From: CAXXOK01 sp963663285 | Lineage (GTDB): Bacteria; Bacillota; Clostridia; Christensenellales; Aristaeellaceae | Direction of reading: 5' to 3' | Assembly (NCBI GenBank): GCA_963663285.2 | Contig: CAXXNI010000002.1 | Span: 558,001 to 622,000, forward strand | DNA: 64,000 nucleotides | In this document: one piece after another, positions 34,798 through 43,413 of the stretch | Numbering within the stretch: position 1 is the first letter of the stretch | Layout: each line of letters starts with the position of its first letter | The notes under the pieces: model-generated | Databases searched by the model: none | What the model was told of the DNA's origin: nothing | What the model saw: the letters and a program-made list of their open reading frames with translations, nothing else | Translations under genes and position numbers: made by a program

Positions 34798-34864
34798 CGT
34801 GCCATCAGCGTCAACAGGGTGTTTGATCGTTAAAGAGTGCAATTCGCCCTGATGGTTGCCCACG
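34798..34864 (-). promoter_or_regulatory. Structured 5' leader element upstream of the leader peptide
   Basis: On the minus strand CGTG (34864-34861) and CCATCAG (34855-34849) pair with the contiguous CTGATGG-CACG (34808-34798), enclosing a further TCAA/TTGA hairpin. This could be a ligand- or protein-binding element. It does not show the conserved cores of TPP, cobalamin, THF, c-di-GMP, preQ1 or ZTP riboswitches that I can recall. Confidence 0.45.
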
Positions 34865-34892
34865 CGGGTTTATCATCCTCTGTAACAGTTAC

Positions 34893-34898
34893 AGTATA
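34893..34898 (-). promoter_or_regulatory. -10 of the TM1266/ECF leader transcript
   Basis: Extended -10 TG-G-TATACT read on the minus strand, at the very end of the S41 peptidase gene. The -35 is poor. The same 12 bases TTGTGGTATACT recur at 37403-37414. Confidence 0.5.
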
Positions 34899-34913
34899 CC
34901 ACAAACGGTATAT

Positions 34914-36275
34914 TTATGAAACGCGAAAGGAAAACAGATCATCCGCTGCTAAATCGTCCGTACCGCTGCTTGCGGCCGTACCATCCGCATCATGATCGGA
35001 AGGAGCTTGCGTGGGGTCCGACTGCTGCGGCACAAAGGTGCCATCGAGCATTCCCAACGCAGTCTCATACGCCTTCTGAAGCTGCGCATCGCTCAAATCA
35101 CCCAGCTCATATAAAGTCGTATCGCCATCAGGCAGTTCCACTTCGATATCCGGCGTAATTCCAACTTTGTGAATGCTTCGGCCATTAGGCGTGTAATAAA
35201 GGGCGGCTGTTAACTGCATTCCTTCGCCGTCGGTGCCTACCGGCAACACAAACTGCACAACGCCTTTGCCGTAACTTTGCGTACCGATGATGGTAGCCAG
35301 GCCGTAATCCTGTAACGCGCCAGATAATATTTCCGAAGAGGACGCAGAGTTTGCGTTAATTAAAACAATCAAAGGGATGTTCAACGCGCCATCTGTGGCG
35401 TTATAATATTCCCGTTCGCCATTACGGTATTCCAAATAGGTTACCGTTTCTTCGGGCAGGAATATATCTGCGATGCCAACCGCATCGTCAATCCAGCCTC
35501 CGGGATTGTCCCTGAGGTCCACGATCAGCGCTTTTGCGCCATCATTCAGCAAGCCATTTAAGTGCGTTTGGAAAGTTTCGGTACAATCGCCGGAGAATTC
35601 GTACAGTAAAATGTATCCGACATCGTCGTCCAGCATACAGGAACTGACCCAGTTCACATGCACAACGGCACGGGGGATATCGAAATCCAGCAGATTATCG
35701 CCACGTAATACTTGGATATGGACAACTTCGCCCACCTTGCCGCGCATAATATTAACAGCGTCGTTAAGGGTGGTCGCATCAACGTCCAAGTCTTCAACTT
35801 TATAGAGTATATCGCCTTTGGCTACGCCGGCAGCGGCAGCCGGGCTATTGCTGAAAACGCGGGTAATGGTGCACAGCATGGTTTCGTAAGATGCGGAGAT
35901 TTGGATGCCGATACCGGCGTACTCGCCCTCGTCATCCTCCCACATCGCGGCAAATTCCTCCGCGCTGTAGTAGAAGGTGTAAGGGTCGCCAAGCCCTGCC
36001 AGCAGGCCGCGTTTTGCGCCTTCCAGCATGGAATCCAAATCCGGATCAATATAGAAGTAACTTTCGACCATTTGCGAAATCTCATCCAGCGAAACGTACC
36101 GTTCCAGACGGTCGTATTCGGATTTTGAAATCGTAACGGTTTCCGAGCTGGTGTTTTCCAGCGCATTGCCTTTAATGGAGGACGCGGAACCTGTCAGTTC
36201 GGCATAACCAATAATCAGCATCATCGAGAAAATTGCAATAAGCGCCAGTTTACCGACTGATTTCAACAATTTCAA
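34914..36275 (-). CDS. S41-family C-terminal processing peptidase
   Basis: 453 residues from a TTG at 36275, preferred because GAGGGG lies seven bases upstream and this avoids overlap with the regulator gene. A membrane helix (about 8-28) anchors it; a PDZ domain (about 110-200, GVAKGDILYKVEDLDV) is followed by the protease domain with the catalytic Ser in NANSASSSEIL and Lys in SYGKGVVQF. The last 50 residues are acidic and low in complexity. Cuts proteins at their C-termini outside the membrane, as in cell-wall hydrolase or spore control; the target is unknown. Confidence 0.9.
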   Translation of the reverse strand: MKLLKSVGKLALIAIFSMMLIIGYAELTGSASSIKGNALENTSSETVTISKSEYDRLERYVSLDEISQMVESYFYIDPDLDSMLEGAKRGLLAGLGDPYTFYYSAEEFAAMWEDDEGEYAGIGIQISASYETMLCTITRVFSNSPAAAAGVAKGDILYKVEDLDVDATTLNDAVNIMRGKVGEVVHIQVLRGDNLLDFDIPRAVVHVNWVSSCMLDDDVGYILLYEFSGDCTETFQTHLNGLLNDGAKALIVDLRDNPGGWIDDAVGIADIFLPEETVTYLEYRNGEREYYNATDGALNIPLIVLINANSASSSEILSGALQDYGLATIIGTQSYGKGVVQFVLPVGTDGEGMQLTAALYYTPNGRSIHKVGITPDIEVELPDGDTTLYELGDLSDAQLQKAYETALGMLDGTFVPQQSDPTQAPSDHDADGTAASSGTDDLAADDLFSFRVS

Positions 36276-36286
36276 GTGCTCACCCC

Positions 36287-37357
36287 TCAGTAAATCTGTT
36301 TGGGTTTTTCCTGACCGCATTTTTTCAATTCGTACAGAATTTTAAACGTAACGGCATTGTCGAACTTGCGTAGGTCCAGCCCTGTGTGGCGCTGCACTTT
36401 ATCTAAACGGTAAACGAGCGTATTGCGGTGAATGTAGAGCTGGCGGGCGGTATCCGAAAGGTTCAAGTCTTTGCGGAAGAACATTTCAATGGTTTGCAGC
36501 ATTTCATCGTTGAACAGCTTAGCGGTCTTGCGGTTAAAAAGCAGCGCGTGATAGTGCATACTTTCTTCGCGGGAAACGTTCATTAAGAAACGTTCTAACA
36601 AAAGATTGCGGAAAACAAATATGCTTTCTTCCGGCGAAAAGATACGGCCGACTTCCATAGCGCGGCGTGCCTCCTGATAGCTTTCGCCGAGTGTGGATAA
36701 GGTATGCTTGCTTTCCCCAATGCCGATCTCAACCGTTTGAACGGCTTCTTCCATCAGGGTTTCCTGTACAGCTTGCGCGAACTGGTATAAATCTTCGATG
36801 CCGTCGATACCGTTCATATCCTTAATCAGGGCGACCGTATAACGGTTCATTTCCACTAACGTATCGGTATCCGACAGAGGAATGAGTTCGCCAAGAATGC
36901 CATAAGCGCTGTTCTTTTCCGTTTGCTCCATTTGGAAAAGCATTACGCAGCGTTCCATGTCCTGAGCGATCTGGTGCTCACCTGCGCGGGAAATCAAATC
37001 AGCCCCGGTTAACTCCTGCTTTAGCACCCGGCGGAATACATCGCTATGGCTGGAGATGGATAGACTGCTTTTAAACAAGCTCATCAGCATGGCATCGGTT
37101 ACGATCAATAAATTCTCTGCACCCGGTGCGTCAACGGGGCAAACCAAAATAAGCGGGGGATTCATATCCAGCGGGCGGTAGAACACCTCGCCGATACGGT
37201 GAGAAATTCCCGCAGCCATTACCAAATTAGGCATTTGCTCCTGTTTGTCGCTTTCCGGAACAATACAGTTGCCCTGCGAATCCAGTAATCGTAAATGCGC
37301 TGATAGTTGGTTAAATATTTTTTCGATCCGTTTTATATACCGTTTTTCAATATACAT
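36287..37357 (-). CDS. PucR/CdaR-type transcription regulator
   Basis: 356 residues from the ATG at 37357 (AGAGGAGAAAAAGCGC before it). The C-terminal helix-turn-helix (about 285-345) carries FFRKDLNLSDTARQLYIHRNTLVYRLDKVQ, written here across two segments: LNLSDTARQLYIHRN and TLVYRLDKVQ. The central GGDEF-like domain (GIGESKHTLSTLGESYQEA) is typical of CdaR/PucR proteins that sense sugar acids or purines. It is 11 bases upstream of the S41 peptidase gene on the same strand. Confidence 0.85.
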   Translation of the reverse strand: MYIEKRYIKRIEKIFNQLSAHLRLLDSQGNCIVPESDKQEQMPNLVMAAGISHRIGEVFYRPLDMNPPLILVCPVDAPGAENLLIVTDAMLMSLFKSSLSISSHSDVFRRVLKQELTGADLISRAGEHQIAQDMERCVMLFQMEQTEKNSAYGILGELIPLSDTDTLVEMNRYTVALIKDMNGIDGIEDLYQFAQAVQETLMEEAVQTVEIGIGESKHTLSTLGESYQEARRAMEVGRIFSPEESIFVFRNLLLERFLMNVSREESMHYHALLFNRKTAKLFNDEMLQTIEMFFRKDLNLSDTARQLYIHRNTLVYRLDKVQRHTGLDLRKFDNAVTFKILYELKKCGQEKPKQIY

Positions 37358-37402
37358 GCGCTTTTTCTCCTCTCGCGCGAAAACTTCCAATATTCCATTG
37401 AA

Positions 37403-37414
37403 AGTATACCACAA
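37403..37414 (-). promoter_or_regulatory. Extended -10 promoter of the PucR-type gene
   Basis: TTGTGGTATACT on the minus strand contains an extended -10 (TG-G-TATACT). The identical 12 bases stand at 34893-34904. Confidence 0.5.
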
Positions 37415-37526
37415 GTGACGAGTTGTGAAAAGCGCGTAAATACACAGAAAAAGCGGTGAAAACCTATACAAGCGAACAACAAAAGCGCCGAATTGCGCAG
37501 TGAAGCGTGCATATCAATTTACAACC

Positions 37527-37570
37527 GCAAACAGGGCTTGGAAGCAGATAACTGCCAATGCCCTGTTTGC
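37527..37570 (-). repeat. Long inverted repeat after the ferredoxin-like gene
   Basis: GCAAACAGGGC(T)TTGG-type arms: 15-16 base arms pair with a single bulge around a 13-base loop, 29 bases past the stop. No U-tract on the minus strand; likely a 3' hairpin or Rho-assisted stop. Confidence 0.6.
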
Positions 37571-37598
37571 AGTAATATGGTGATTTATGGAATCATGA

Positions 37599-38297
37599 TT
37601 ATTCAAGCACACGGCCATCGGTGGAAAGGGTTATAACCTGCCATGGAATCATTTTCCCGCTGGCTTGCAGCGCTTTGACAACGGCTTGTGTCAGACCGCC
37701 GCAACAGGGAACCTCCATACGCACAACCGTTACGCTTTGAATATCGTTGTTTATTAATATGGCAGAAAGCTTCTCGGCATAATCTACGCCATCCAGCTTG
37801 GGGCAGCCAATCAGTGTAACGTGGTTTTTGATAAACCGGTCATGGAAATCACCGTAGGAAAAAGCGGAACAGCTTGCAGCAACCAGCAGTTTTGCGTTTT
37901 GAAAATAGGGCGCGTTGACCGGCGCAAGCTTAATCTGAACCGGCCACTGGGTGAGCTGGGAGGTACGGGGAGCAGATGCGCTTGTATTTTCCTGCGGCGC
38001 GGCTGGATGAAGCGTACGGGACTGAGTGCCCGGGCAGCCGCAGGCAAGCGGTGCAACAGGCTGGGTACGATGCGCGGCAACCGCCTTTTCATCATACGCA
38101 GCGGCTTCCCGCTCGGTAAATGTAATTGCACCGGTTGGGCATGCGGGTAAGCAATCTCCTAATCCGTCGCAATAATCATCCCGTAATAGCTTGGCTTTGC
38201 CATCTACCATACCGATGGCTCCTTCGTGGCAGGCAGCAGCACACGCACCGCAGCCATTACATTTTTCTTCGTCGATTTGAATAATCTTCCTAAGCAT
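37599..38297 (-). CDS. Two-[4Fe-4S] ferredoxin-like protein with Cys-rich C-terminal domain
   Basis: 232 residues from the ATG at 38297 (AAGGAGGCGATTGTT before it). The N-terminal 70 residues hold two cluster motifs: CNGCGACAAAC and CDGLGDCLPAC with the closing CPTGA. After a Pro/Ala-rich linker (CGCPGTQ) comes a 110-residue domain with ASCSAF, LIGCPKLDG and VPCCGGL. Such proteins occur with Crp/Fnr regulators and hybrid-cluster-protein genes in anaerobes and probably serve redox or nitrosative stress. Divergent from the Crp/Fnr gene, with a shared palindrome. Confidence 0.85.
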   Translation of the reverse strand: MLRKIIQIDEEKCNGCGACAAACHEGAIGMVDGKAKLLRDDYCDGLGDCLPACPTGAITFTEREAAAYDEKAVAAHRTQPVAPLACGCPGTQSRTLHPAAPQENTSASAPRTSQLTQWPVQIKLAPVNAPYFQNAKLLVAASCSAFSYGDFHDRFIKNHVTLIGCPKLDGVDYAEKLSAILINNDIQSVTVVRMEVPCCGGLTQAVVKALQASGKMIPWQVITLSTDGRVLE

Positions 38298-38354
38298 AAC
38301 AATCGCCTCCTTGACTCTACGGGATGAGTATAGTACACTTAGCACAAAGAATCG

Positions 38355-38368
38355 GTTGTTTTTACAAC
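38355..38368. promoter_or_regulatory. Crp/Fnr-type operator
   Basis: GTTGT-TTTT-ACAAC is a perfect palindrome with the 4-base centre usual for Crp/Fnr sites. It lies between the divergent ferredoxin-like and Crp/Fnr genes, 19 bases before the regulator start. Confidence 0.55.
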
Positions 38369-38386
38369 GGGCGGAGGATAATGCTA

Positions 38387-39040
38387 ATGATTAATATTTT
38401 GCAATCATCCGTTTTATTTTCCGGTTACACGCCAGAACAGCTTAATCAATTGCTGCCCTGCCTGGATAGTTGGGAAAAAACGTATGATAAGGGCGAGTAT
38501 CTGATGCGGATGGGGGATAAGGCTGAGATGATCGGCATGGTACTATCCGGCAGCGTACATGTCATTGAGGAGGATTTTTGGGGCAACCGAAACATTATCA
38601 CAGAACTTGGTATAGGCGAAGTATTCGCAGAAAGCTACGCATGTGCGAACAGCGCGCCTATTCAAGTTGATGTAGTGACCCAGGAAAAAACGACGGTTCT
38701 TTACATATACATCAGCAAATTACTTACGCCTTGCGGGAAAGCATGTGATTATCATATTTCGCTAATTCGCCGTTTGGTTGGGATGCTTGCGCAGAAAAAT
38801 TTATTTCTCAACGAAAAACTCCGGCATGTTACCCGCCGTACGACGCGGGAAAGGGTTTTATCCTACTTATCCGCAATTGCAGCCCAAAAGGGTAAAGCGG
38901 AGTTTGATATTCCTTTTAATCGGCAGCAATTGGCCGATTATCTTGCGGTGGATCGAAGCGCTATGTCCAGCGAACTGGGTAAACTGCGGGATGAAGGGAC
39001 GCTTACCTTTCATAAAAACCATTTTACATTGATGCAATAA
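38387..39040 (+). CDS. Crp/Fnr-family transcription regulator
   Basis: 217 residues from the ATG at 38387, nine bases after GGAGG (another ATG at 38381 is too close). The cyclic-nucleotide-like sensor domain (about 15-130, GEYLMRMGDKAEMIGMVLSG) is followed by the HTH (about 150-215, NRQQLADYLAVDRSAMSSEL). It has no N-terminal Cys set for an Fe-S cluster; Cys residues near 85 and 115 (SYACANS, TPCGKACDY) could bind haem or sense NO. Probably controls the divergent ferredoxin-like gene. Confidence 0.9.
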   Translation: MINILQSSVLFSGYTPEQLNQLLPCLDSWEKTYDKGEYLMRMGDKAEMIGMVLSGSVHVIEEDFWGNRNIITELGIGEVFAESYACANSAPIQVDVVTQEKTTVLYIYISKLLTPCGKACDYHISLIRRLVGMLAQKNLFLNEKLRHVTRRTTRERVLSYLSAIAAQKGKAEFDIPFNRQQLADYLAVDRSAMSSELGKLRDEGTLTFHKNHFTLMQ

Positions 39041-39062
39041 GTTATAGTGGTAAACAAGATGA

Positions 39063-39098
39063 AAACAAGCCCCGGTATTTTCTCCGGGGCTTGTTTTT
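39063..39098. terminator. Bidirectional terminator between the Crp/Fnr and cadherin-repeat genes
   Basis: Arms AAACAAGCCCCGG / CCGGGGCTTGTTT with an 8-base loop and T tract. Confidence 0.9.
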
Positions 39099-39146
39099 AT
39101 TTGCTGGTAAGTTCATTACCGATACCTTATTGATATCTTGGTTATG

Positions 39147-41924
39147 TTACTCTGTTACATCGTTTACCGTAATGGTAATAGCAAGAGAATCATCCAGCGT
39201 ACCATCCGATGCGGTTACGGTTAAATCATATACATTATCCGCACCCACGTCGCCCGGGGTTTCGTAGTCCGGTGCGACGAGGAAGGAAAGCACGCCGCTG
39301 CTGCTGTCGATGGTGAACAAGGCACTGTCGGTACCGCTGATGGAGTAGGTAAGCGTATCGCCATCCGGGTCGGTAGCGGTAGCGGTATAGCCCGTGCTGG
39401 TCTGGTTCTCATCACAGCTGCTGGAGGAGCCGGAGGTGATGGAAGGTGTTTCGTTTACATCGTTTACCGTAATCGCCAGAGCGATAGAATCGCTCAAAAC
39501 GCCGTCCGATGCGGTTACCGTAATATCATAGGTGTTATCCGCGCCGCTATCCGCGGGGCTTTCATAGTTCGGTGCGGAAACGAAGGAGAGAACGCCGCTG
39601 CTGCTGTCGATGGTAAACAGAGCACTGTCGGTACCGCTGATGGAGTAGGTGATCGGATCACCGTCGGCATCGGTCGCGGTTGCGGTGTAACCGGTGCTGG
39701 TCTGGTTCTCATCACAGCTGGCTGTTGAGCCGGAGGTTATGACCGGCGTAGATTCGCCCAGATCATTTACGGTAATGGCAATGGCGAGCGAGTCGCTCAG
39801 TGTGCCGTCCGACGCGGTTACGGTTAAGTCGTATACGTTATCCGCACCCGTATCGCCCGGAGTTTCATAATCGGGAGCTGCGAGGAAGATAAGCACACCG
39901 CTGCTGCTGTCGATGGTGAACAGGGCGCTGTCGGTACCGCTGATAGAGTAGGACAGCGTATCGCCATCCGGATCGGTAGCGGTTGCGGTGTATCCGGTAC
40001 TGGTCTGATTTTCGTTGCAGCTGCTGGAAGCACCGGAGGTAATGGACGGAGCCTCGTTTACATCATTTATAGTGATGGTGAATACCTCTGTATAGGTATT
40101 GCTGGTGGAATCCGTTACCTGTACGCGGATGCTGTAACTGGTTTGCGTTTCATAATCGGGAACCATTGCAGTCTTCAATGCATCCGCATCAATGGTGAAG
40201 CTGGCGTTATCCGTATCACCCGTGCCGGAAACCAATGCGTAGGTGAAGGTGTCGCCAACATCTGCATCTGTTGCGGTAAAGGTGCCGACTGTGGTTCCGC
40301 TCGCACTGTTTTCGTCGATGGTATCGGCGGAGAGGGTAATATCGGTCGGGGCATTCGCCGAAGCCGTTGCAGTCGGTGTAGCGGAAAGACTGGCACTGGG
40401 ATCGCCTTCGCCAATTGCGTTGACGGCTGCTACCCAGAAGTAATAGGGCGTGTCGTTTGTTAGCCCAGTAATGGTAGAGGTCATAACCGACGCAGTACCG
40501 GCAATGTAAGAGCTGGAAGCGGTACTGATGTCGTCCACCGTATTGTAATACAGGTATTGGCCTAAGATGGCACTGCCTCCGTCGCTGGCAGGCGCGCTCC
40601 AGGTGAGCGCTACTTCGCCGTTTCCAGCGGTAGCAGTATCAAGAGTAGGCGCATCCGGTGCGGTAGCGGCAATCACAGTAAGTTCGCCGATAGCAGCAAT
40701 CTTGTTGCCGTAACTGTTGTTATCAACGCTGAGCGCAGTCACCTTAATAACGGAGCCTATGGCCGCTGCAGCGTCTACGGTCAGCGTATCGCCGACAAGA
40801 GTGCAAAGGCTGCTGCCCTGTGTAACGGAAAGCGTATAAGCGGGACTGGAAAGGTTTACGCCATTGACGGTTACAACGAAAGTAACGTCGGTACCCTGCT
40901 TAATATCATCCGAGGAAGGATCGATGGTGATGCTGGTTGCAAGCGGATCGCTTGCGGTAACCGTAACTTCGCAAGTAGCTGTGATCTGGTCACCGGAGCT
41001 GTTTTCATCTACGCTGGTAGCGGTTACGATGATTACGGAGCCAATGGTGGCTGAACCGTTAATGGTAAGCGTATCGCCGCTGAGCGAAGCCATGGAAGCA
41101 TTTTGGGTAATGGCAAGCGTATAGGCGGGGCTGGATAGGTTGGTGCCGTCGACCGTAGTCGTCAGGTCAACCGTATCGCCCTGCTGCGCGCTTGTGGTTG
41201 CGGGGCTGATGGCGATGCTGGTTGCTTCCGCGTCGTCATAAATGTAATTGGTTAAATAGTAGTTCATCATATACCCGGTACGGCTGCCCACGGTTATATA
41301 ATCCCATGTGGAGCCATGCGAGATCACGCTTACCGTGGTACCAACACTGTATACACCAATGATGGAGTAACTTGTGCTTGGACCTGTACGCAGCCGTACG
41401 CCGTAACCGTTAGGACTCCAGATGGTTGCGGTATCACCGGATGGCGTACCGCCACCGCTGGTGGTAAGGAATTTATTCATCATATATCCCACGAGGCTGC
41501 CAACCTGAATTTTATCCCAGTATGTGCCTTCGTCCAAAATGGTAACCGCGGTGCCAACCGGATAAACGGCTAAAATGCGGTACCCGGTGCTGGGACCGGA
41601 ACGCATACGTACGCCGTAACCATTGGTACTGGTTACGTAGGCTGTACCGGTTCCGGGGCTGTAAAGCGAAATATAGGAGGAATACATATAGCCGGTTTGC
41701 CCATCTGGTGCTTCCACATGGTACCAGCTACCGGACGTGCCCAGTATTTCTACACGGGTACCGGTATAGTAGGATGTTATGGTGCTGTAGCTGAAAGATG
41801 GGCCGGAACGCAACCGCAGCCAGCCACCAATGACATAGCCGTATTGCGTACTTGCCAGTGATACCGCTGGAATTATCGTTGCCAGAAGTAAAACAACCAA
41901 GCATATTGATAGTATCCGTTTCAT
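39147..41924 (-). CDS. Large secreted protein: SH3b repeats, Ig-like, fibronectin III and cadherin-like repeats
   Basis: 925 residues. Signal peptide (about 1-24); three bacterial SH3 domains (about 28-230, each with LRxGPSxxYxxI); two Ig-like/invasin-type repeats (about 235-420, each with NLSSPAYTL); one fibronectin type III domain (about 425-515); then four cadherin-like repeats to the end (VNDVNEAPSI, TDPDGDTLSYSISG). The SH3b part should bind cell wall; the cadherin repeats carry DxND calcium-type motifs and may stick cells to each other or to polysaccharide. No LPXTG, S-layer or membrane anchor is seen at the C-terminus, which stops right after a repeat. The last three repeats are nearly identical in DNA. 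Confidence 0.85.
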   Translation of the reverse strand: MKRILSICLVVLLLATIIPAVSLASTQYGYVIGGWLRLRSGPSFSYSTITSYYTGTRVEILGTSGSWYHVEAPDGQTGYMYSSYISLYSPGTGTAYVTSTNGYGVRMRSGPSTGYRILAVYPVGTAVTILDEGTYWDKIQVGSLVGYMMNKFLTTSGGGTPSGDTATIWSPNGYGVRLRTGPSTSYSIIGVYSVGTTVSVISHGSTWDYITVGSRTGYMMNYYLTNYIYDDAEATSIAISPATTSAQQGDTVDLTTTVDGTNLSSPAYTLAITQNASMASLSGDTLTINGSATIGSVIIVTATSVDENSSGDQITATCEVTVTASDPLATSITIDPSSDDIKQGTDVTFVVTVNGVNLSSPAYTLSVTQGSSLCTLVGDTLTVDAAAAIGSVIKVTALSVDNNSYGNKIAAIGELTVIAATAPDAPTLDTATAGNGEVALTWSAPASDGGSAILGQYLYYNTVDDISTASSSYIAGTASVMTSTITGLTNDTPYYFWVAAVNAIGEGDPSASLSATPTATASANAPTDITLSADTIDENSASGTTVGTFTATDADVGDTFTYALVSGTGDTDNASFTIDADALKTAMVPDYETQTSYSIRVQVTDSTSNTYTEVFTITINDVNEAPSITSGASSSCNENQTSTGYTATATDPDGDTLSYSISGTDSALFTIDSSSGVLIFLAAPDYETPGDTGADNVYDLTVTASDGTLSDSLAIAITVNDLGESTPVITSGSTASCDENQTSTGYTATATDADGDPITYSISGTDSALFTIDSSSGVLSFVSAPNYESPADSGADNTYDITVTASDGVLSDSIALAITVNDVNETPSITSGSSSSCDENQTSTGYTATATDPDGDTLTYSISGTDSALFTIDSSSGVLSFLVAPDYETPGDVGADNVYDLTVTASDGTLDDSLAITITVNDVTE
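39150..40070 (-). repeat. Three near-identical tandem repeats of about 300 bases
   Basis: The last three cadherin-like repeats recur with a period of 300-303 bases; landmarks such as the SCDENQTSTGY codons stand near 39410, 39710 and 40013. The high DNA identity suggests recent duplication or gene conversion and possible length variation between strains. Confidence 0.8.
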
Positions 41925-42154
41925 GGCGGAACCCTCCGTTTACTATTGGCTCTTATCATGACATAGAACGATACGATAATCACATATCATCCCAACTAGT
42001 TGAATTGTATCGCATTTTCGCACAGATAGCAATGTTAAACCCTTGTATTTACTTGAAAAAATGCGTTTCTTTACATAAAAGACAACCTGAACAAACCAAA
42101 ATCGCCTATATATGGAAGCGACAATTTTTCTTGTGCCTAACAAGCATTTTACCC

Positions 42155-42183
42155 TTGAAAAATAATTGTAATGATGATATAAT
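42155..42183 (+). promoter_or_regulatory. Promoter of tRNA-Leu
   Basis: -35 TTGAAA (42155-42160), 17-base spacer, -10 TATAAT (42178-42183), 12 bases before the mature tRNA. The rest of 41925-42154 is leader of the divergent gene and AT-rich spacer. Confidence 0.85.
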
Positions 42184-42195
42184 TCGTTTTGTTTC

Positions 42196-42281
42196 GCCGA
42201 AGTGATGGAATGGCAGACGTGACGGACTCAAAATCCGTTGTTGGCGACAACGTGCGGGTTCAAGTCCCGCCTTCGGCACCA
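42196..42281 (+). tRNA. tRNA-Leu (anticodon CAA)
   Basis: 86 bases including encoded CCA. Acceptor stem GCCGAAG / CTTCGGC, anticodon stem ACGGA / TCCGT with loop CTCAAAA (anticodon CAA, reads UUG), a long type II variable arm, and T arm GCGGG-TTCAAGT-CCCGC. Confidence 0.96.
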
Positions 42282-42312
42282 CTACGAATGAACCTCAGGT
42301 GTTCATAAGAAC

Positions 42313-42345
42313 AAAAACAGGCTGATGATAAATCGGCCTGTTTTT
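42313..42345 (+). terminator. Terminator after tRNA-Leu
   Basis: AAAAACAGGCTGAT pairs with ATCGGCCTGTTTTT (one G-U pair), ending in five T. Confidence 0.85.
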
Positions 42346-42468
42346 GCTTTCCTTGTGTTTTAACCTTCTTCCCGGGCTGCTATAATTAGATTGGGAAAAA
42401 TATTGCCAAGCAAGAATTTGCCGGGTAGCATTATGCAGGAAGGCTGATAGGCATGGAGGCAGTTTAGT

Positions 42469-43065
42469 ATGTTTTCTGATGTGGAACAGAAATTGAAGAA
42501 AAAGAATACGTTGTTATTTTCCCGCGATAGTGAATGTCTGCAGGAGCTAAAATTGTTGATAGAACAGCAAAAGCATCGTACTCTCGTTATGTGGGCGCTG
42601 GATTGCGCTAAAGTACCTCTGTCGCAGTTTGAAGAAAAATACCCATATGAGAAAAGGCCAAGAGTAGCATTAGAGCTTTGCCAAGCTTGGGCGAGAGGTA
42701 AAATAAAGATGCCTGCTGCTAAGCGGGCAATTTTGGATGCCCACGCTGTGGCAAAAGAAATTGATGATCGAGTATACGGCGCATTGTGCCATGCGATTGG
42801 TCATGCTGGCGCTACCGTGCATGTGGAAACCCATGCTTTAGGGCTTCCTTTTTATGAGCTGACATCCCTTGTTTATAAATTAGGAGCAGACGAATATCAA
42901 GACACGGTTTGCAATAAAATCGACTACTACTGCCAGCGCCTTGATTATTGGCAAGAAAACATCGATAAGCTTAATCTCGAATGGGCCAATTTTTTATTGG
43001 ATGACAGTCGACCCAACCAGGAAAAACTGCTGAACCAAAAGGAGAAGACGAGCATTAAGCAATAA
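42469..43065 (+). CDS. Imm5-like putative immunity protein
   Basis: 198 residues, all-helical, no signal or membrane segment. The central region (RTLVMWALDCAKVPLSQFEE, ALELCQAWARGKIKMPAAKR, CHAIGHAGATVHVETHALG) follows the pattern of the Imm5-like family of predicted cytoplasmic immunity proteins to polymorphic toxins. No toxin gene is next to it: the left neighbour is tRNA-Leu and the right a sugar operon. These orphan Imm5 proteins are widespread in gut bacteria, so a different housekeeping role is possible. Confidence 0.7.
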   Translation: MFSDVEQKLKKKNTLLFSRDSECLQELKLLIEQQKHRTLVMWALDCAKVPLSQFEEKYPYEKRPRVALELCQAWARGKIKMPAAKRAILDAHAVAKEIDDRVYGALCHAIGHAGATVHVETHALGLPFYELTSLVYKLGADEYQDTVCNKIDYYCQRLDYWQENIDKLNLEWANFLLDDSRPNQEKLLNQKEKTSIKQ

Positions 43066-43413
43066 TTCCAATTTGTCAGGTCGGTTTAACGTATAAAAAT
43101 GAGTAATATATATTTTCTAAGTTTCGTAATAAAAACTTGATGCTAGTATATTTATAAATACCACCGGATATGAACCGGTTTTCTTTTATTTATGAAACAT
43201 GTCCATATTTCGAAAAATGAAATACGAGTGGAGCCATGCATATAATAGGGGCTTTATCATTTTTTGATGCATTAACTTATGACATATATCAAACTGACTA
43301 TTCATGTACATTTATATTAAAATATTCCCCATATCTTAAAAGTTTCGAGTTCATCGAGCCTCTATTCCATGCTACGATCAAACCACCAAAAATAAAAAAG
43401 GAGGACCTTATAC
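43066..43413. other. AT-rich intergenic region upstream of the galactoside operon
   Basis: It contains a weak terminator-like stem (ACCGG / CCGGT followed by TTTCTTTT near 43163-43187) that would end the Imm5-like transcript, and a TATAAT at 43241-43246 that may be the -10 of the next operon, though no good -35 is seen. A 63-codon frame at 43236 overlaps the ribosome site of the binding-protein gene and is not taken as a gene. Confidence 0.5.

Noticed and set aside
34798..34864. A known riboswitch class in the TM1266 leader
   Set aside because: The stem is real, but I could not match its sequence to any aptamer core I know; it is reported as a structured element only.
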